Shown piece after piece: positions 16,074 to 25,410 of a stretch of 64,000 bases of DNA; the first letter of the stretch is position 1, and each line of letters begins with the position of its first letter. The notes under the pieces are model-generated. The model was not told the origin of the DNA. It saw only the letters and a program-made list of their open reading frames with translations, and ran no database searches. Location of the stretch: contig DASXVA010000009.1 in NCBI GenBank assembly GCA_036504515.1, positions 1 through 64,000 of the forward strand, written 5' to 3'. The stretch is from AWTP1-18 sp036504515 (GTDB taxonomy: Bacteria > Pseudomonadota > Gammaproteobacteria > Burkholderiales > Rhodocyclaceae). Both the position numbers and the translations under genes were made by a program.

Positions 16074-17045
16074 GTGACAAATAGCCGCTACAGCGATACT
16101 ATTAAAAGCGTTATCCAATGGCTCAAAAACCCAGCCATGACAGCTTTCCCCGACTTTTCCGGATTACGGCAACTCCTGTCTTCGCACCAATACGCCGAGT
16201 TTCTGGACGGGTTCGATGGGGTTTATGCCACCACGAATCCATCTGATCTCGCCCTACTCAGGGTTCTGGCAGGGGAAGGGCTGGTGCAGTGCCTTCATAG
16301 CCACAGCAATGAGCCCCCTGCCACAGAAATCGCCAGTCGCTTCTTTCAACTGCTGGCGGCCGGGAAGGTGGAACTTCCGGATGACTTTCTGAGCCAACTG
16401 GGTGGAAAAGACCTTTCGTCAGCCGACAAGCCCATGCAAGAAAGAACTGGCCAACAGTCTCCGAGGCCATCACAAACACTTGGAAGGACTACCGCCAAGG
16501 ATCAGACCGTTATTCGAACCAAACGGGTGATTCAGGTTATGGATTACCAGTGGGGAAGCTATTCCGTATCCGATGCCCTAGGGCTCCGACAATCTGTGTT
16601 CCGGTCACAACAGGAGAAGTGCTTTCTACGGGCGTTGTCACTGCGGTTCCCTGGGCTTACGGCGCTCCCCAACTACCCCTTGGATCAGATTGCCGATTTT
16701 AATAAGCTGCAATCGGTACTGGACCCGCAGACCATCAGTTATGGTCGTCGATGCAGGATTGATGCGCTACTGGTGATTCCTGATGAAGGGGATCCCGTTG
16801 CGGCATTTGAGCTGGATAGTGAATTTCACGACACACCCGAGGCCAGACACAGGGACGAATTAAAGGACCGGTTATTGCAGGTTGTTGGGGTGCCGTTCTT
16901 TAGGCTCCGTGCCCAAGAAAGCTCCACTATGGACACTGATGAATGGTATTCATTGCTGACTGAGCAAGTGCTTGATCAGGTCTCTTGTGGTGAGAAAATC
17001 AGAAGCCGTCGGTTTTATTCTTCATTGGTACCAGTCGGCAACTAG
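16074..17045 (+). CDS. DUF2726 nuclease-like protein
   Basis: 323 residues. The C-terminal part (about 185-300) fits DUF2726, related to the PD-(D/E)XK fold: CRIDALLVIP, then AAFELDSEFHDT, RHRDELKDRLLQVVGVPFFRL. The D...ELD spacing matches a nuclease core. The N-terminal ~170 residues contain predicted helices and a Ser/Thr/Pro linker with no recognised domain. Start is uncertain between GTG 16074 and ATG 16137; both lack a good ribosome site. Divergent from the XRE regulator. A role in nucleic-acid cleavage or anti-phage defence is inferred from the fold and neighbourhood. Confidence 0.72.
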   Translation: MTNSRYSDTIKSVIQWLKNPAMTAFPDFSGLRQLLSSHQYAEFLDGFDGVYATTNPSDLALLRVLAGEGLVQCLHSHSNEPPATEIASRFFQLLAAGKVELPDDFLSQLGGKDLSSADKPMQERTGQQSPRPSQTLGRTTAKDQTVIRTKRVIQVMDYQWGSYSVSDALGLRQSVFRSQQEKCFLRALSLRFPGLTALPNYPLDQIADFNKLQSVLDPQTISYGRRCRIDALLVIPDEGDPVAAFELDSEFHDTPEARHRDELKDRLLQVVGVPFFRLRAQESSTMDTDEWYSLLTEQVLDQVSCGEKIRSRRFYSSLVPVGN

Positions 17046-17131
17046 TTCTGACCATATTAATTCGCTCCAATTCATCGTCAAAATGACAAAGGCTGACTTT
17101 TCTGCTCAGCACACTTTCGTCATGTGTTTGC

Positions 17132-17767
17132 TTATTCGACTGCAAGTGTGGAAATGATGCGCATGTCTTCAAGCCAATAGGTAAAAGCAAATTGATCACT
17201 TTCCTCTTGTATCCACAGTAAGGCTTCTACGGGATGTCTAAGGCCTGAAACTAGGTAATAAGAACGAAGATCGAGAACATTCCGATTATTCTGACTGTGC
17301 CTGTGTGCCGATGCATTTCGGACAATTTGCAAATGCGGGATAACCGAGTCAACTCCAAAAGAACTTGCCAGTGTTTCCCTATTGGCCAACTCTAATGCAT
17401 TAATTACCTGGCCGAGATGCTTCAAATCTCCCCATGTTGGCTCTTTTCGTAACTCATTGTTTAGTTCTCCTGGTTTTAATTTTCGTTTGTTAATCACACT
17501 GGCTGCTATGTAGGAAACCTCTTGCCAAGAGCCTGCACAGGGGGGTAACTCATGTCCAGTGGTTGTACGGGATCCCAAGGCTGATTCCATAACTACAGCA
17601 CGACAAAATGCTCCCCAGTATTGCCACGATGAAGATAGCAATCCTTCTAGGAACATCCAATGAGCGTGCTTTAAACGTTCGGGGCGAGCATCGACAAATT
17701 GCTGGAAGTGCTTCTCAACAAGCCTCAAGCGTGTTTGAAGCTTATTGTGAGGAATTGCAAGGTCCAC
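17132..17767 (-). CDS. HEPN-like protein partnered with DUF262
   Basis: 211 residues, largely alpha-helical. R150-N-A-S-A-H155 matches the RNxxxH catalytic motif of HEPN ribonucleases, and it lies in a helix context (VIPHLQIVRNASAH) as in MAE_28990-type HEPN proteins. A basic/aromatic N-terminal helix (KLQTRLRLVEKHFQQF) precedes it. GTG 17767 starts nine bases after the DUF262 stop, so the two form a two-gene unit. HEPN proteins beside DUF262 are known as toxin or defence effectors; RNase activity here is inferred from the motif only. Confidence 0.68.
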   Translation of the reverse strand: MDLAIPHNKLQTRLRLVEKHFQQFVDARPERLKHAHWMFLEGLLSSSWQYWGAFCRAVVMESALGSRTTTGHELPPCAGSWQEVSYIAASVINKRKLKPGELNNELRKEPTWGDLKHLGQVINALELANRETLASSFGVDSVIPHLQIVRNASAHRHSQNNRNVLDLRSYYLVSGLRHPVEALLWIQEESDQFAFTYWLEDMRIISTLAVE

Positions 17768-17776
17768 TTGAGCCTC

Positions 17777-18835
17777 TCAGACTGCTAACTCTCCACGAAG
17801 AGCTCGTACCAAGAATTTCACACGAGTTAAGCGGCTGGGCTTTCGAGTCGTCGCTCCTTCAACAGCCAAAACGTAATCCATGAAAACACCTCCGTAATCT
17901 TTAGTTTCATGAGCTGAGGAAAGCTCGCGTAACTGATCACGTGCTGCATCAATATCTGCAAAGAAGTTCCCAATTGGATCAAGCCCAATTTCTGCTTGAA
18001 GACCGGGAAGTCCTATTTTGTTATGGACGCAGGCGCAGAAGAGCGTATGGATCGTATAGGACTTCATTAGGTAAGTATTCTTGAAGTCACTCAGTTGCTG
18101 TGCGATAAAGTCAAAGAACTCTCTGATAATTAGGTCATATTCAACTTCTTTGTCAAAGACTTCGTCATTCTCTTGGTAGAGCGCTGTCAATAATTTAGGA
18201 CTTGTACTGATCACGCCTGATCGCAATGACAAAACCATTTCAGTAATTAACTCAGCATCTGCCATTCGAACGATCTGACGATTGCTGAGGATGTTGAAGT
18301 TAACAAAAGTAGCAGCAAGGTCATCGGTCAGTCGATTTACAAACCATTTGAATGGTCCATGGAATTGGGCATGCCGTTTCTCCGCTTCATTCAAAGGTAG
18401 GGTATAGGCGTTCATTCTGCGAAACATCTCCAGAATGTCGGATTTGCTTGCATTGCGGATGACATCCACAGGAACGGGATGCGCTAGAAACGACAATTGA
18501 ACATCTTCGGGGAGATCCGAAAAATAAAATCCGGCGTACAGTTTAGATACTGAAGTTAGCCTGAACTTGTTATTGATGAAGTCAATAATCGTCGTAAATC
18601 GTTGCTGCCCATCAACGATTTCTTTGACAACTTTTCTTGTGGTGCGGTCTAGTGTTTCTGAAAAATACAGCTTGGGGAATGGGAACTGGGTCAGTACCGT
18701 ATCAATAAAGTAGCTTCGCGCACCCGAGGGCCATAAACCAGATTCTCGTTGATAACTTTTGTTGACGATTAAGTCTTTTCTGGCCAGCATTCCTTGAAGA
18801 TCGGCTACTGAGTAAGTGCTGCTGTCTAAATTCAT
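17777..18835 (-). CDS. DUF262 (GmrS/ParB-like) NTPase-type protein
   Basis: 352 residues from ATG 18835. Diagnostic motifs of DUF262 are present: VDGQQRFTTI at residues 74-83 and FRRMN at 138-142, with an upstream YQRESGLWP segment. In GmrSD/BrxU-type enzymes the DUF262 fold is a ParB-like nucleotide-dependent domain paired with a nuclease; here the DUF1524 HNH partner is missing and the next gene encodes a HEPN-like protein instead. An in-frame start at 18889 is possible but would run to the island edge. It is the last island gene before the truncated spermidine-synthase-like gene. Confidence 0.82.
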   Translation of the reverse strand: MNLDSSTYSVADLQGMLARKDLIVNKSYQRESGLWPSGARSYFIDTVLTQFPFPKLYFSETLDRTTRKVVKEIVDGQQRFTTIIDFINNKFRLTSVSKLYAGFYFSDLPEDVQLSFLAHPVPVDVIRNASKSDILEMFRRMNAYTLPLNEAEKRHAQFHGPFKWFVNRLTDDLAATFVNFNILSNRQIVRMADAELITEMVLSLRSGVISTSPKLLTALYQENDEVFDKEVEYDLIIREFFDFIAQQLSDFKNTYLMKSYTIHTLFCACVHNKIGLPGLQAEIGLDPIGNFFADIDAARDQLRELSSAHETKDYGGVFMDYVLAVEGATTRKPSRLTRVKFLVRALRGELAV

Positions 18836-18957
18836 GACCGATACCAAATAGGTAAAGGCTAATTGTACAAACGCTTTGTTAGCGATCAAGCTGAATAGCT
18901 GAGGAAACGAAAAGACAATAGATGATGTTTTTTCTAGTTATTTGTTTTATATGATTA

Positions 18958-19623
18958 TTGTGTGGCAATGAAGTGTTGTTGGCAGAACAGAAAATGATGA
19001 GCTTCCTGTTGTTCAACCCGCGGCCCCGGCGCATTGTGTTGATCGGCCTGGGCGGCGGCTCTCTCATCAAATACTGCTACTACCGGCTGCCGGCAACGCA
19101 ACTGACCGCTGTTGAACTCGACCCGGATGTCATCGCCCTGCGCGACGCCTTTCATCTGCCCGCCGACGATGCCCGCCTGCAAGTGCTGGAGGCCGATGGC
19201 GCCGACTATCTGGCAGAAACAGAAAAAGGCATCGACGTCTTACTGGTGGACGCCTTCGACAAAATCGGTTTTGCCCCCAGTCTTGCCAATCGCGAGTTCT
19301 TTGAGCAAGCCTGGGCCAAGCTCTCCGGTAGTGGCGTACTGGTGATCAATCTGGCGGGGGAAAAGGAAACCTACGAAGGGCTCATCGGCGAAGCTATGGC
19401 CATGTTCGACGATCAGGTGATCGTGGTGCCTGTGCGGGAAGACGACAACCACCTGCTGCTGGCTTTCAAGGAACCCAACTTCACGCCCAACTGGCGGCGG
19501 CTACAGACCCAGGCCAAGGTCCTGCGTAGCAAGTTCGATCTGGACTTCCCCGATTTTCTTGAAAAACTGGAACGCTCGGACCGGATGGAATTGGCCCAAC
19601 GGGAAGCAGAGCGGGGCGGTTAG
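18958..19623 (+). pseudogene. 5'-truncated spermidine-synthase-like gene
   Basis: The frame is open from a TTG at 18958, but similarity to the intact paralogue at 13667-14545 begins only at about 18985 (QKMMSFLLFNPRPRR). About 100 N-terminal residues (the beta domain before the Rossmann fold) are missing. The remainder is intact and GC-rich: VLIGLGGGSLIKYC, AVELDPDVIAL, DVLLVDAFD, and the C-terminus RSKFDLDFPDFLEKLE. The break coincides with an abrupt change from AT-rich to GC-rich sequence, so this looks like the resident gene cut by the island. The stop overlaps the convergent GGDEF-EAL gene by four bases. Confidence 0.75.
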
Positions 19624-21980
19624 CCGCGGTGAGGGGCCGGGAAGGGAATGGCCCCATTTCCCTGCTGAGAGGGTGCTGTCGGCACCGGGTGTGATGCCAG
19701 GAAGTTGTTGAAAGCCTCCGCCGGGATGGGGCGGCTAAAAAAGTAGCCCTGGGCTTCATCGCAATATTGGGTGCGGAGGAAAGCACAGGTCGCTTCGTCT
19801 TCCACGCCTTCGGCAATGGTCTTGATGTTCAGGCTGCGCGCCATCTGCACAATGGCATGAACAATGGCCGCATCTTCCGGATCGTTGAGAATGTCGCGGA
19901 CAAAGGACTGATCGATTTTCAGTTTGTCCACATTGAACCGTTTCAGGTAGGCAAGGCTGGAGTAGCCCGTCCCGAAGTCATCAATGGAGAAACGAACGCC
20001 TATCCCCTTGAGTTGTTTGACCGTGGCGAGAACGCCTTCCACGTCATCAATCAGGATGGACTCGGTCAATTCCAGTTCCAGGCTGCTGGGGCGGAGATTG
20101 AATTCCTTGAGAGCCTGACAGACGCAGCGCTCCAGGTCGCCCCGCTTGAATTGCGCCGCCGACAGATTGACGGCCATGACTAATTCAGTTCGTCCCGCTT
20201 CATGCCATTCGGCAAGCTGCTTGCAAGCCTGCCGGATGACCCAGGTGCCGATGGGAATGATGAGGCCGCTGTCTTCTGCCACCGTGATGAAGCGCCCCGG
20301 CATGACCAATCCGGCGATGGGGTGTTGCAGTCGAATCAATGCTTCGGCACCGATCACGGCCCCTGTCGTCAGGTCGATCTGGGGCTGGTAGTGCAGAACG
20401 AATTGCTCCTTTTCCAGGCCCTGACTGAGCCAGCGACGAACCAGCAGTCGTTCGTCGGCGTCGACATTCATCTGCTCGGTATAGAACCGGTAGGTGTTGC
20501 GGCCCGAGTTCTTGGCGTTGTACATCGCCGTATCAGCTTTGCGTAGCAACGTGTCGAAGTCCTTCCCGTCGTCGGGGTAGATCGTAATGCCGATGGACAG
20601 GGTGGAAGAAAGCTCGTGGCTTTCAATGTTGAAGGCGGTGGCCAGTTTTTCCTGTATCGATTCAGCAACCCGGGTCACGGCTTCAGGTTCGCCCACGTCC
20701 GTGAGAATGATCAGGAATTCATCCCCTCCCTGGCGGCTAAGGGTATCGGTATTGCGCAGACAAGTCTGGAGTCGCTGGGTGACTTGCTTCAGCAAAAGAT
20801 CACCGATGCTGTGGCCCAGGGAATCGTTGATGCTCTTGAAGTTATCGAGATCGAGAAAAAGCAGCGCAGCCTTGTTTCCTTGGCGATCCGCAAAGGCAAT
20901 GGCTTGCTGCATCCGGTCTTTGGCCAGCATCCGGTTGGGCAGTTCGGTTAGCGCATCATGATGTGCCAGAAATTGGATTTGTGCCTCGTTCTGTTCCCGT
21001 TCGATTTCCCAGGCGATTTGACGGCGGCTCGACCAGCGATAAACCAGGGAACCACCCGTTAGCAGCAAGAAGAAAAGCAACAGGGAAAACTGTGCCTGGT
21101 GCCACCACTTCAACTGAACATTGGACAGGGGCACTGAAACAAAGACCGTGAGCGGGTAATGAGATAGCCGATGGAAAGCAAACAGGTAGTTTGCCTTGGC
21201 AATACTGTTGAAGCCTTCCGTTACACCCCGGGCCGGGTAATTGTTGGCTTTGAGATGTTCGACCAGACGGCCATTACGAGGCTTGCCGTAGGCCTCCTCG
21301 TAATCCATGGTCTTGGGGACCGGATAGCGGCTGACCAGGAAGTCGTCATCCCTCAACAGCCCCAAGGCCGAAGCATCCGGTAACGGGACGTTTTGCCAAA
21401 AGGTTTGTTGGTTGGAAACAGGAAGGGTTGCGACCAGGATGTACTTCAACTGGTTGTTTTTATCCCGGATGCCCACGCGCAAGGGAATACTCCAGACGGC
21501 GCTGAGCAGGGATTTGATCGGGCGGCCGATATTCAGTCCCGAAGTTTTTTCAATGTCTTTGACCGCTAGGCGGAAGGAGTCGCTATCCGAAAAAGGCAGT
21601 GATTTTCCTAACTCCACGCTATCGGATAACACCAATTGGCCATCAGGGCGGATCACCGTGATGTGAATAAAATCAGGATTGGCTTCCTTGAATTGTTTCA
21701 GCAGGTCATGGGTGGTCCGGCTGATCACGGGCTGGCTCGAGGCGGTGATGTCATTGCCTAGTTTGCGCAGCGAGCGGCCGTGGTACTCAAAGTAGCCGTC
21801 GAGAGAGTTGCCGGTAATTTCAACAATGGAAGAAAGGTAGAGCCATTCGTGCTCTTTTTCTGTTTGCCAGGAACGCCAGGCAAACAGGGCTCCAGCGCTG
21901 AATAAAAGCAATGCCATCGCAAGGAAACCAATGCGAAGGTTTCGGATGGTGCGCAGGGAGTTTTGGCTGGAAGCAGACAA
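19620..21980 (-). CDS. Membrane GGDEF-EAL protein with periplasmic sensor
   Basis: 786 residues. An N-terminal helix (LRIGFLAMALLLFSAGALFAW), a ~260-residue periplasmic Cache-like region and a second helix (FSLLLFFLLLTGGSLVYRW) precede a GGDEF domain with intact active site (RQGGDEFLIIL) and an EAL domain with GAEALIRL, the NLSAAQF Asn, DDFGTGYSSLAYL and IAEGVED. Both diguanylate cyclase and c-di-GMP phosphodiesterase activities are therefore possible. The only plausible start is TTG 21980. The ligand of the sensor region is unknown. Confidence 0.92.
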   Translation of the reverse strand: MSASSQNSLRTIRNLRIGFLAMALLLFSAGALFAWRSWQTEKEHEWLYLSSIVEITGNSLDGYFEYHGRSLRKLGNDITASSQPVISRTTHDLLKQFKEANPDFIHITVIRPDGQLVLSDSVELGKSLPFSDSDSFRLAVKDIEKTSGLNIGRPIKSLLSAVWSIPLRVGIRDKNNQLKYILVATLPVSNQQTFWQNVPLPDASALGLLRDDDFLVSRYPVPKTMDYEEAYGKPRNGRLVEHLKANNYPARGVTEGFNSIAKANYLFAFHRLSHYPLTVFVSVPLSNVQLKWWHQAQFSLLLFFLLLTGGSLVYRWSSRRQIAWEIEREQNEAQIQFLAHHDALTELPNRMLAKDRMQQAIAFADRQGNKAALLFLDLDNFKSINDSLGHSIGDLLLKQVTQRLQTCLRNTDTLSRQGGDEFLIILTDVGEPEAVTRVAESIQEKLATAFNIESHELSSTLSIGITIYPDDGKDFDTLLRKADTAMYNAKNSGRNTYRFYTEQMNVDADERLLVRRWLSQGLEKEQFVLHYQPQIDLTTGAVIGAEALIRLQHPIAGLVMPGRFITVAEDSGLIIPIGTWVIRQACKQLAEWHEAGRTELVMAVNLSAAQFKRGDLERCVCQALKEFNLRPSSLELELTESILIDDVEGVLATVKQLKGIGVRFSIDDFGTGYSSLAYLKRFNVDKLKIDQSFVRDILNDPEDAAIVHAIVQMARSLNIKTIAEGVEDEATCAFLRTQYCDEAQGYFFSRPIPAEAFNNFLASHPVPTAPSQQGNGAIPFPAPHRG

Positions 21981-22143
21981 GGTCGTTTATGTTGAGCTTG
22001 TGCGGCGATGCGACGCATTGTACGGGTCAGTACAACTAAAGTCATATTTACGTCATGCCTTTTCCCTCTCCAGAAGCCTTTCGTGAAATGGGTCACGAAA
22101 AGTCGGGGCACTCAGCATGGCCAAGTGCCCCGGATGTTCCTTA

Positions 22144-22587
22144 CTAGGCCAGGGCTGGCGGCGTACGGGAAGCAACCATGAGCCGGTTCCAGGCATTGAT
22201 CTCGCTGATGCAAAGGGTGAGCTTGGCGATCTCTTCATTACTGAATTGCGCTTGTACCTGGGCGTAGGCGGCGTCCGGGACCTCCTGGCTTGTGAGCACA
22301 GTCACCGCTTCGGCCCACACCAGGGCTGCGCGTTCGCGGAGGCTGAAAATGGGGGCTTCCTTCCAGGTCGCTACCAGATTGATCTGGTCGTCGCTGAGCC
22401 CGTACTTGCGGGCCAGGGGCACGTGCATCGCCACACAGAAGGCACAACCGTTGATCTGCGAAATACGCAGCCGCACCAGTTCAAGCAGGCCCAGGTCCAG
22501 ACCGCAGCCCTGAACGAAGGTATGGACCCCGAACATGGCCTTGTAGCCTTCGGGAATGAGTTTGCTGACGTCGAATCGCTGTTCCAT
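22144..22587 (-). CDS. Carboxymuconolactone decarboxylase (AhpD-like) family protein
   Basis: 147 residues, all-helical CMD fold. The redox pair is present in NGCAFCVAMHVPLARKYGLS (CxxC followed by a conserved His), as in AhpD-like alkylhydroperoxidases. Start at 22587 with an upstream AGGATTAACC. It is divergent from the MocR/PdxR-type regulator, an arrangement common for CMD proteins and their regulators, and is therefore probably its target. Confidence 0.9.
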   Translation of the reverse strand: MEQRFDVSKLIPEGYKAMFGVHTFVQGCGLDLGLLELVRLRISQINGCAFCVAMHVPLARKYGLSDDQINLVATWKEAPIFSLRERAALVWAEAVTVLTSQEVPDAAYAQVQAQFSNEEIAKLTLCISEINAWNRLMVASRTPPALA

Positions 22588-22709
22588 GGTTAATCCTGTT
22601 GTGTCGAGGGGAATGCCTGCCGGAGAGGCAAGTCCGGGGGCATGTTAAATAACAAGTGGTACGATAGATACAGCCATTTATGTGCGTAGTGAATAGTCCA
22701 CTTTAAAAG
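22588..22709. promoter_or_regulatory. Divergent promoter region of the CMD and MocR genes
   Basis: 122 bp between two divergent starts, markedly AT-rich around 22645-22705. AAGTGG at about 22651 and CCACTT at about 22698 form a widely spaced inverted pair, and AGTCCACTT resembles half-sites seen upstream of MocR/PdxR genes. No experimental support; location and pairing are the evidence. Confidence 0.4.
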
Positions 22710-24212
22710 ATGAAACGCGCGGAACACCTTGAACTCGGCATCAGCCCCCGGCCGGAAGGGGGCACCTTGCAACGCTGGCTCTATAGCGAATTGAGAACGG
22801 CGATCCTGTCAGGGCACATCGCTCCTGGGCGTCGCTTGCCTTCGACCCGTGATCTTGCCCGGCAGCAGGGCATATCCCGGGGTACCGTGCTGACGGTTTA
22901 TGAACAACTGATTGCCGAAGGATATTTGACAGGCATTGCTGGCAGCGGCACTACCGTCGTCCATTCCCTGCCGACCTTGCCGCAGGAAAAACTACCTGTC
23001 CGCACAAGTGGGCAGTTCCAGCCGCCCTTGTCCCGACAGGGCGAATTACTCGCTCAAAGCCCTTTCCTTCGCCACGAAGCCGCCACGCCTGCTAAACCGT
23101 TCCGGCCGAACCAGCCCGACTTACGGGCCTTTCCCCTTGTTCTCTGGAACAAGCTGACCCACCGCTGCAGCAAGCATACGGAAGCGGAAGCCATGGGCTA
23201 CGGCGAGGCGGCAGGTTATCGACCCTTGCGTCAAGCCATTGCCGAACACCTGCGGTTTTCCCAGCGTATCGACTGCCATGCCGAACAGGTCATGATCCTG
23301 AGCAGCGCACAACAGGCGTTGGATATTTGTGCCCGCCTGCTGCTCAATGCCGGTGATGCGGCTTTGGTCGAAGATCCCGGTTATCCGGGGGCGACCCGCA
23401 TCTTTGAATTGATGGGGGCGCGCATCGTCGGTGCACCTGTGGACCAAGCTGGTCTATGCACCGATCCGCCGCTACCCGTCTCTCCCGATTTTCGTCTGGC
23501 GTACATCACTGCCGCCCATCATTCCCCCCTGGGTGGCACCTTGCCCGTCGAGCGGCGCCTGGCCTTGCTGGCGTGGGCCGAGGCCTGTAACGCTACCATC
23601 ATCGAAGACGACTATGACAGCGAGTTCCGTTACGACGGCGCACCACTGTCGGCCCTGAAGAGCCTGGATCGCAGCAATCGTGTGATTTACATGGGCACCT
23701 TCAGCAAGCTGCTCTTTCCATCCCTGCGCCTCGCCTACGTCGTGGTGCCCGATTGGCTGGTGGATCCCTTTGCCTCGGCTCTCTCATTGACCTGCCGACA
23801 TACCCCGGTGTTGATGCAAAGGGTGTTGTCACTGTTCATCGCCGAGGGCCATTTCGCCCGGCATTTACGGCAAATGCGGCTGCTCTATGGTGAACGGGCA
23901 GAGATATTCCAGCAGGCCTGTCAGGTGCAACTCGAAGGTCTGCTATCGGTGTTGCCCATTACGACGGGGCTCGATGCAACTGCCATTCTGCCTGCCAAGG
24001 CCGATGATCGAGCCGTCTCCATTGCCTTGGGGCAGAAGGGGATAGAGGCTCGTCCCATCTCGTTTTACCGCCTGCAACAACCTGCTCCGCCGGGGCTGGT
24101 TTTGGGTTTCTCTGCCTTTGAGGCAGAAGCCCTTCGCCACGGTGTTAGTGCAATGGCACCTGTGCTGGAAGCATGCCTACGTGGCTCATTCCCGCAGGCC
24201 AGCGCTGAGTGA
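22710..24212 (+). CDS. MocR/PdxR-type transcriptional regulator
   Basis: 500 residues. N-terminal GntR winged helix (LYSELRTAILSGHIAPGRRLPSTRDLA, QGISRGTVLTVYEQL) fused to a fold-type I aminotransferase domain: EAAGYRPLRQAIAEHL, the DDYDSEFRYDG motif, and the PLP lysine in MGTFSKLLFPSLRLAYVV. Family members sense PLP or amino acids and control divergent genes. Its divergent neighbour encodes the CMD-family protein. ATG 22710 lies in the promoter gap with no strong ribosome site. Confidence 0.92.
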   Translation: MKRAEHLELGISPRPEGGTLQRWLYSELRTAILSGHIAPGRRLPSTRDLARQQGISRGTVLTVYEQLIAEGYLTGIAGSGTTVVHSLPTLPQEKLPVRTSGQFQPPLSRQGELLAQSPFLRHEAATPAKPFRPNQPDLRAFPLVLWNKLTHRCSKHTEAEAMGYGEAAGYRPLRQAIAEHLRFSQRIDCHAEQVMILSSAQQALDICARLLLNAGDAALVEDPGYPGATRIFELMGARIVGAPVDQAGLCTDPPLPVSPDFRLAYITAAHHSPLGGTLPVERRLALLAWAEACNATIIEDDYDSEFRYDGAPLSALKSLDRSNRVIYMGTFSKLLFPSLRLAYVVVPDWLVDPFASALSLTCRHTPVLMQRVLSLFIAEGHFARHLRQMRLLYGERAEIFQQACQVQLEGLLSVLPITTGLDATAILPAKADDRAVSIALGQKGIEARPISFYRLQQPAPPGLVLGFSAFEAEALRHGVSAMAPVLEACLRGSFPQASAE

Positions 24213-24267
24213 TGGGCAAATAAAATCTGACTTTCTTAAGTCAATAAGGACAGTCAAATTCAACCGT

Positions 24268-24295
24268 GATGGCGTGGCTGTGTAGCCACGCCATC
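24268..24295. terminator. Hairpin between convergent genes
   Basis: Perfect 12-bp stem GATGGCGTGGCT / AGCCACGCCATC with loop GTGT, between the convergent MocR and cytochrome genes. No long T tract on either side; a bidirectional terminator by position. Confidence 0.6.
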
Positions 24296-24309
24296 AGGAA
24301 ACAACGACC

Positions 24310-25410
24310 TTACTTGGATGCCGGTGGGGAAGCAGAATTTGCCTTTGCTTCCTTCTCCTTTTTGAGCTTATCCCTTGCCGCAGCGTCTGCGGTACGGATT
24401 ACGTCAAAGGGGCCGTACTTGTGCTGCGTCTCGGAGAACTCATCGACGTAGGGACCCCAGGGGAAATCCTCAGGCTTGTCATATGGATTGGAGAAGTCCT
24501 TAGCCACCTCGCCCTCTCGGGGCTGACGGGGATGCGAGATGACAAAACCTGCAACGTCATAGGCGTCATCCTTTGACAGGGCAGGGCGATCCCATGTTGC
24601 TTGGCCAAAAGGCATGTTCACGTAGACATACTGGAAGGTCGACAAGATACGGAACATAGATGCCGACTCACTGGTTGCATCCTTCCCCCAGAGCGGCGGG
24701 AATGCATAACCTTTACGGTCCCCCACCTTGCCAACGCGCTTACCAAGGCCATCGGCACCGTGGCACGTGGCACACTGGTTCTTATAGACCTCTTCGCCGC
24801 GCACAAGGTTGGCAGCCCTTTTCGGTTCTTCGACAACCAATTCCTTTTCGCCAATAATCCTGGCTCCTCTAGGTACGCCACGGGAGAGATATTCGATATA
24901 GGCAGCAATTGCCTTCATCTCCTTCGAGTCTTCGGGGATTTCGCGTCCAGACAGGCTATGCGTAAAACAGAGATTGATCCGGTTTTCGAGCGTAACCGTT
25001 TTGCCAAATCGGGGCGAGAACTGGGGATACACGCTGAACGTCCCAATCAACGGAGCGGCATAGGGCATCGTCGCCGCAGCCCGATGGCAGCTACTGCAGG
25101 ACATATTCGTTCCTGCATAGCGTTTAGCGGGATCAGCCATCTCTGGCCCGAGATAGGCCGATGTATGCGTGAACAACTCCTGACCCAACTTGATCATGCG
25201 GTTCTGCTTGTTGTTCGGCAATTTCGAGAGATCAATGTTGGGCGTCGGCCAGGCCCGAAGATCTACGGTCAGACGTTCTGTTACTGGGGCGGCGGAAGCC
25301 TCGGCCGCCTTGGCCTCACCAGCACCGATAGACGTCATCAGTGCGAGTGCCATAGCTCCCGCTATGAGCCCACTTTCCATTCGCAGGATCACTTTTTTGC
25401 GCATTTCCAT
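24310..25410 (-). CDS. tsdA: TsdA-type dihaem cytochrome c (thiosulfate dehydrogenase family)
   Basis: 366 residues, periplasmic. ATG 25410 is preceded by GGAG. The signal peptide ends near GEAKA. Two c-haem sites are present: CSSCH and CATCH. The block between them (ENRINLCFTHSLSGREIPEDSKEMKAIAAYIEYLS in two parts) matches the TsdA layout, where a conserved segment precedes the second domain. TsdA oxidises thiosulfate to tetrathionate or works in reverse. The C-terminal 25 residues are a Lys/Ala/Ser tail. It lies directly downstream of an ANTAR regulator and a sensor kinase on the same strand. Thiosulfate specificity is inferred from family resemblance. Confidence 0.78.
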   Translation of the reverse strand: MEMRKKVILRMESGLIAGAMALALMTSIGAGEAKAAEASAAPVTERLTVDLRAWPTPNIDLSKLPNNKQNRMIKLGQELFTHTSAYLGPEMADPAKRYAGTNMSCSSCHRAAATMPYAAPLIGTFSVYPQFSPRFGKTVTLENRINLCFTHSLSGREIPEDSKEMKAIAAYIEYLSRGVPRGARIIGEKELVVEEPKRAANLVRGEEVYKNQCATCHGADGLGKRVGKVGDRKGYAFPPLWGKDATSESASMFRILSTFQYVYVNMPFGQATWDRPALSKDDAYDVAGFVISHPRQPREGEVAKDFSNPYDKPEDFPWGPYVDEFSETQHKYGPFDVIRTADAAARDKLKKEKEAKANSASPPASK

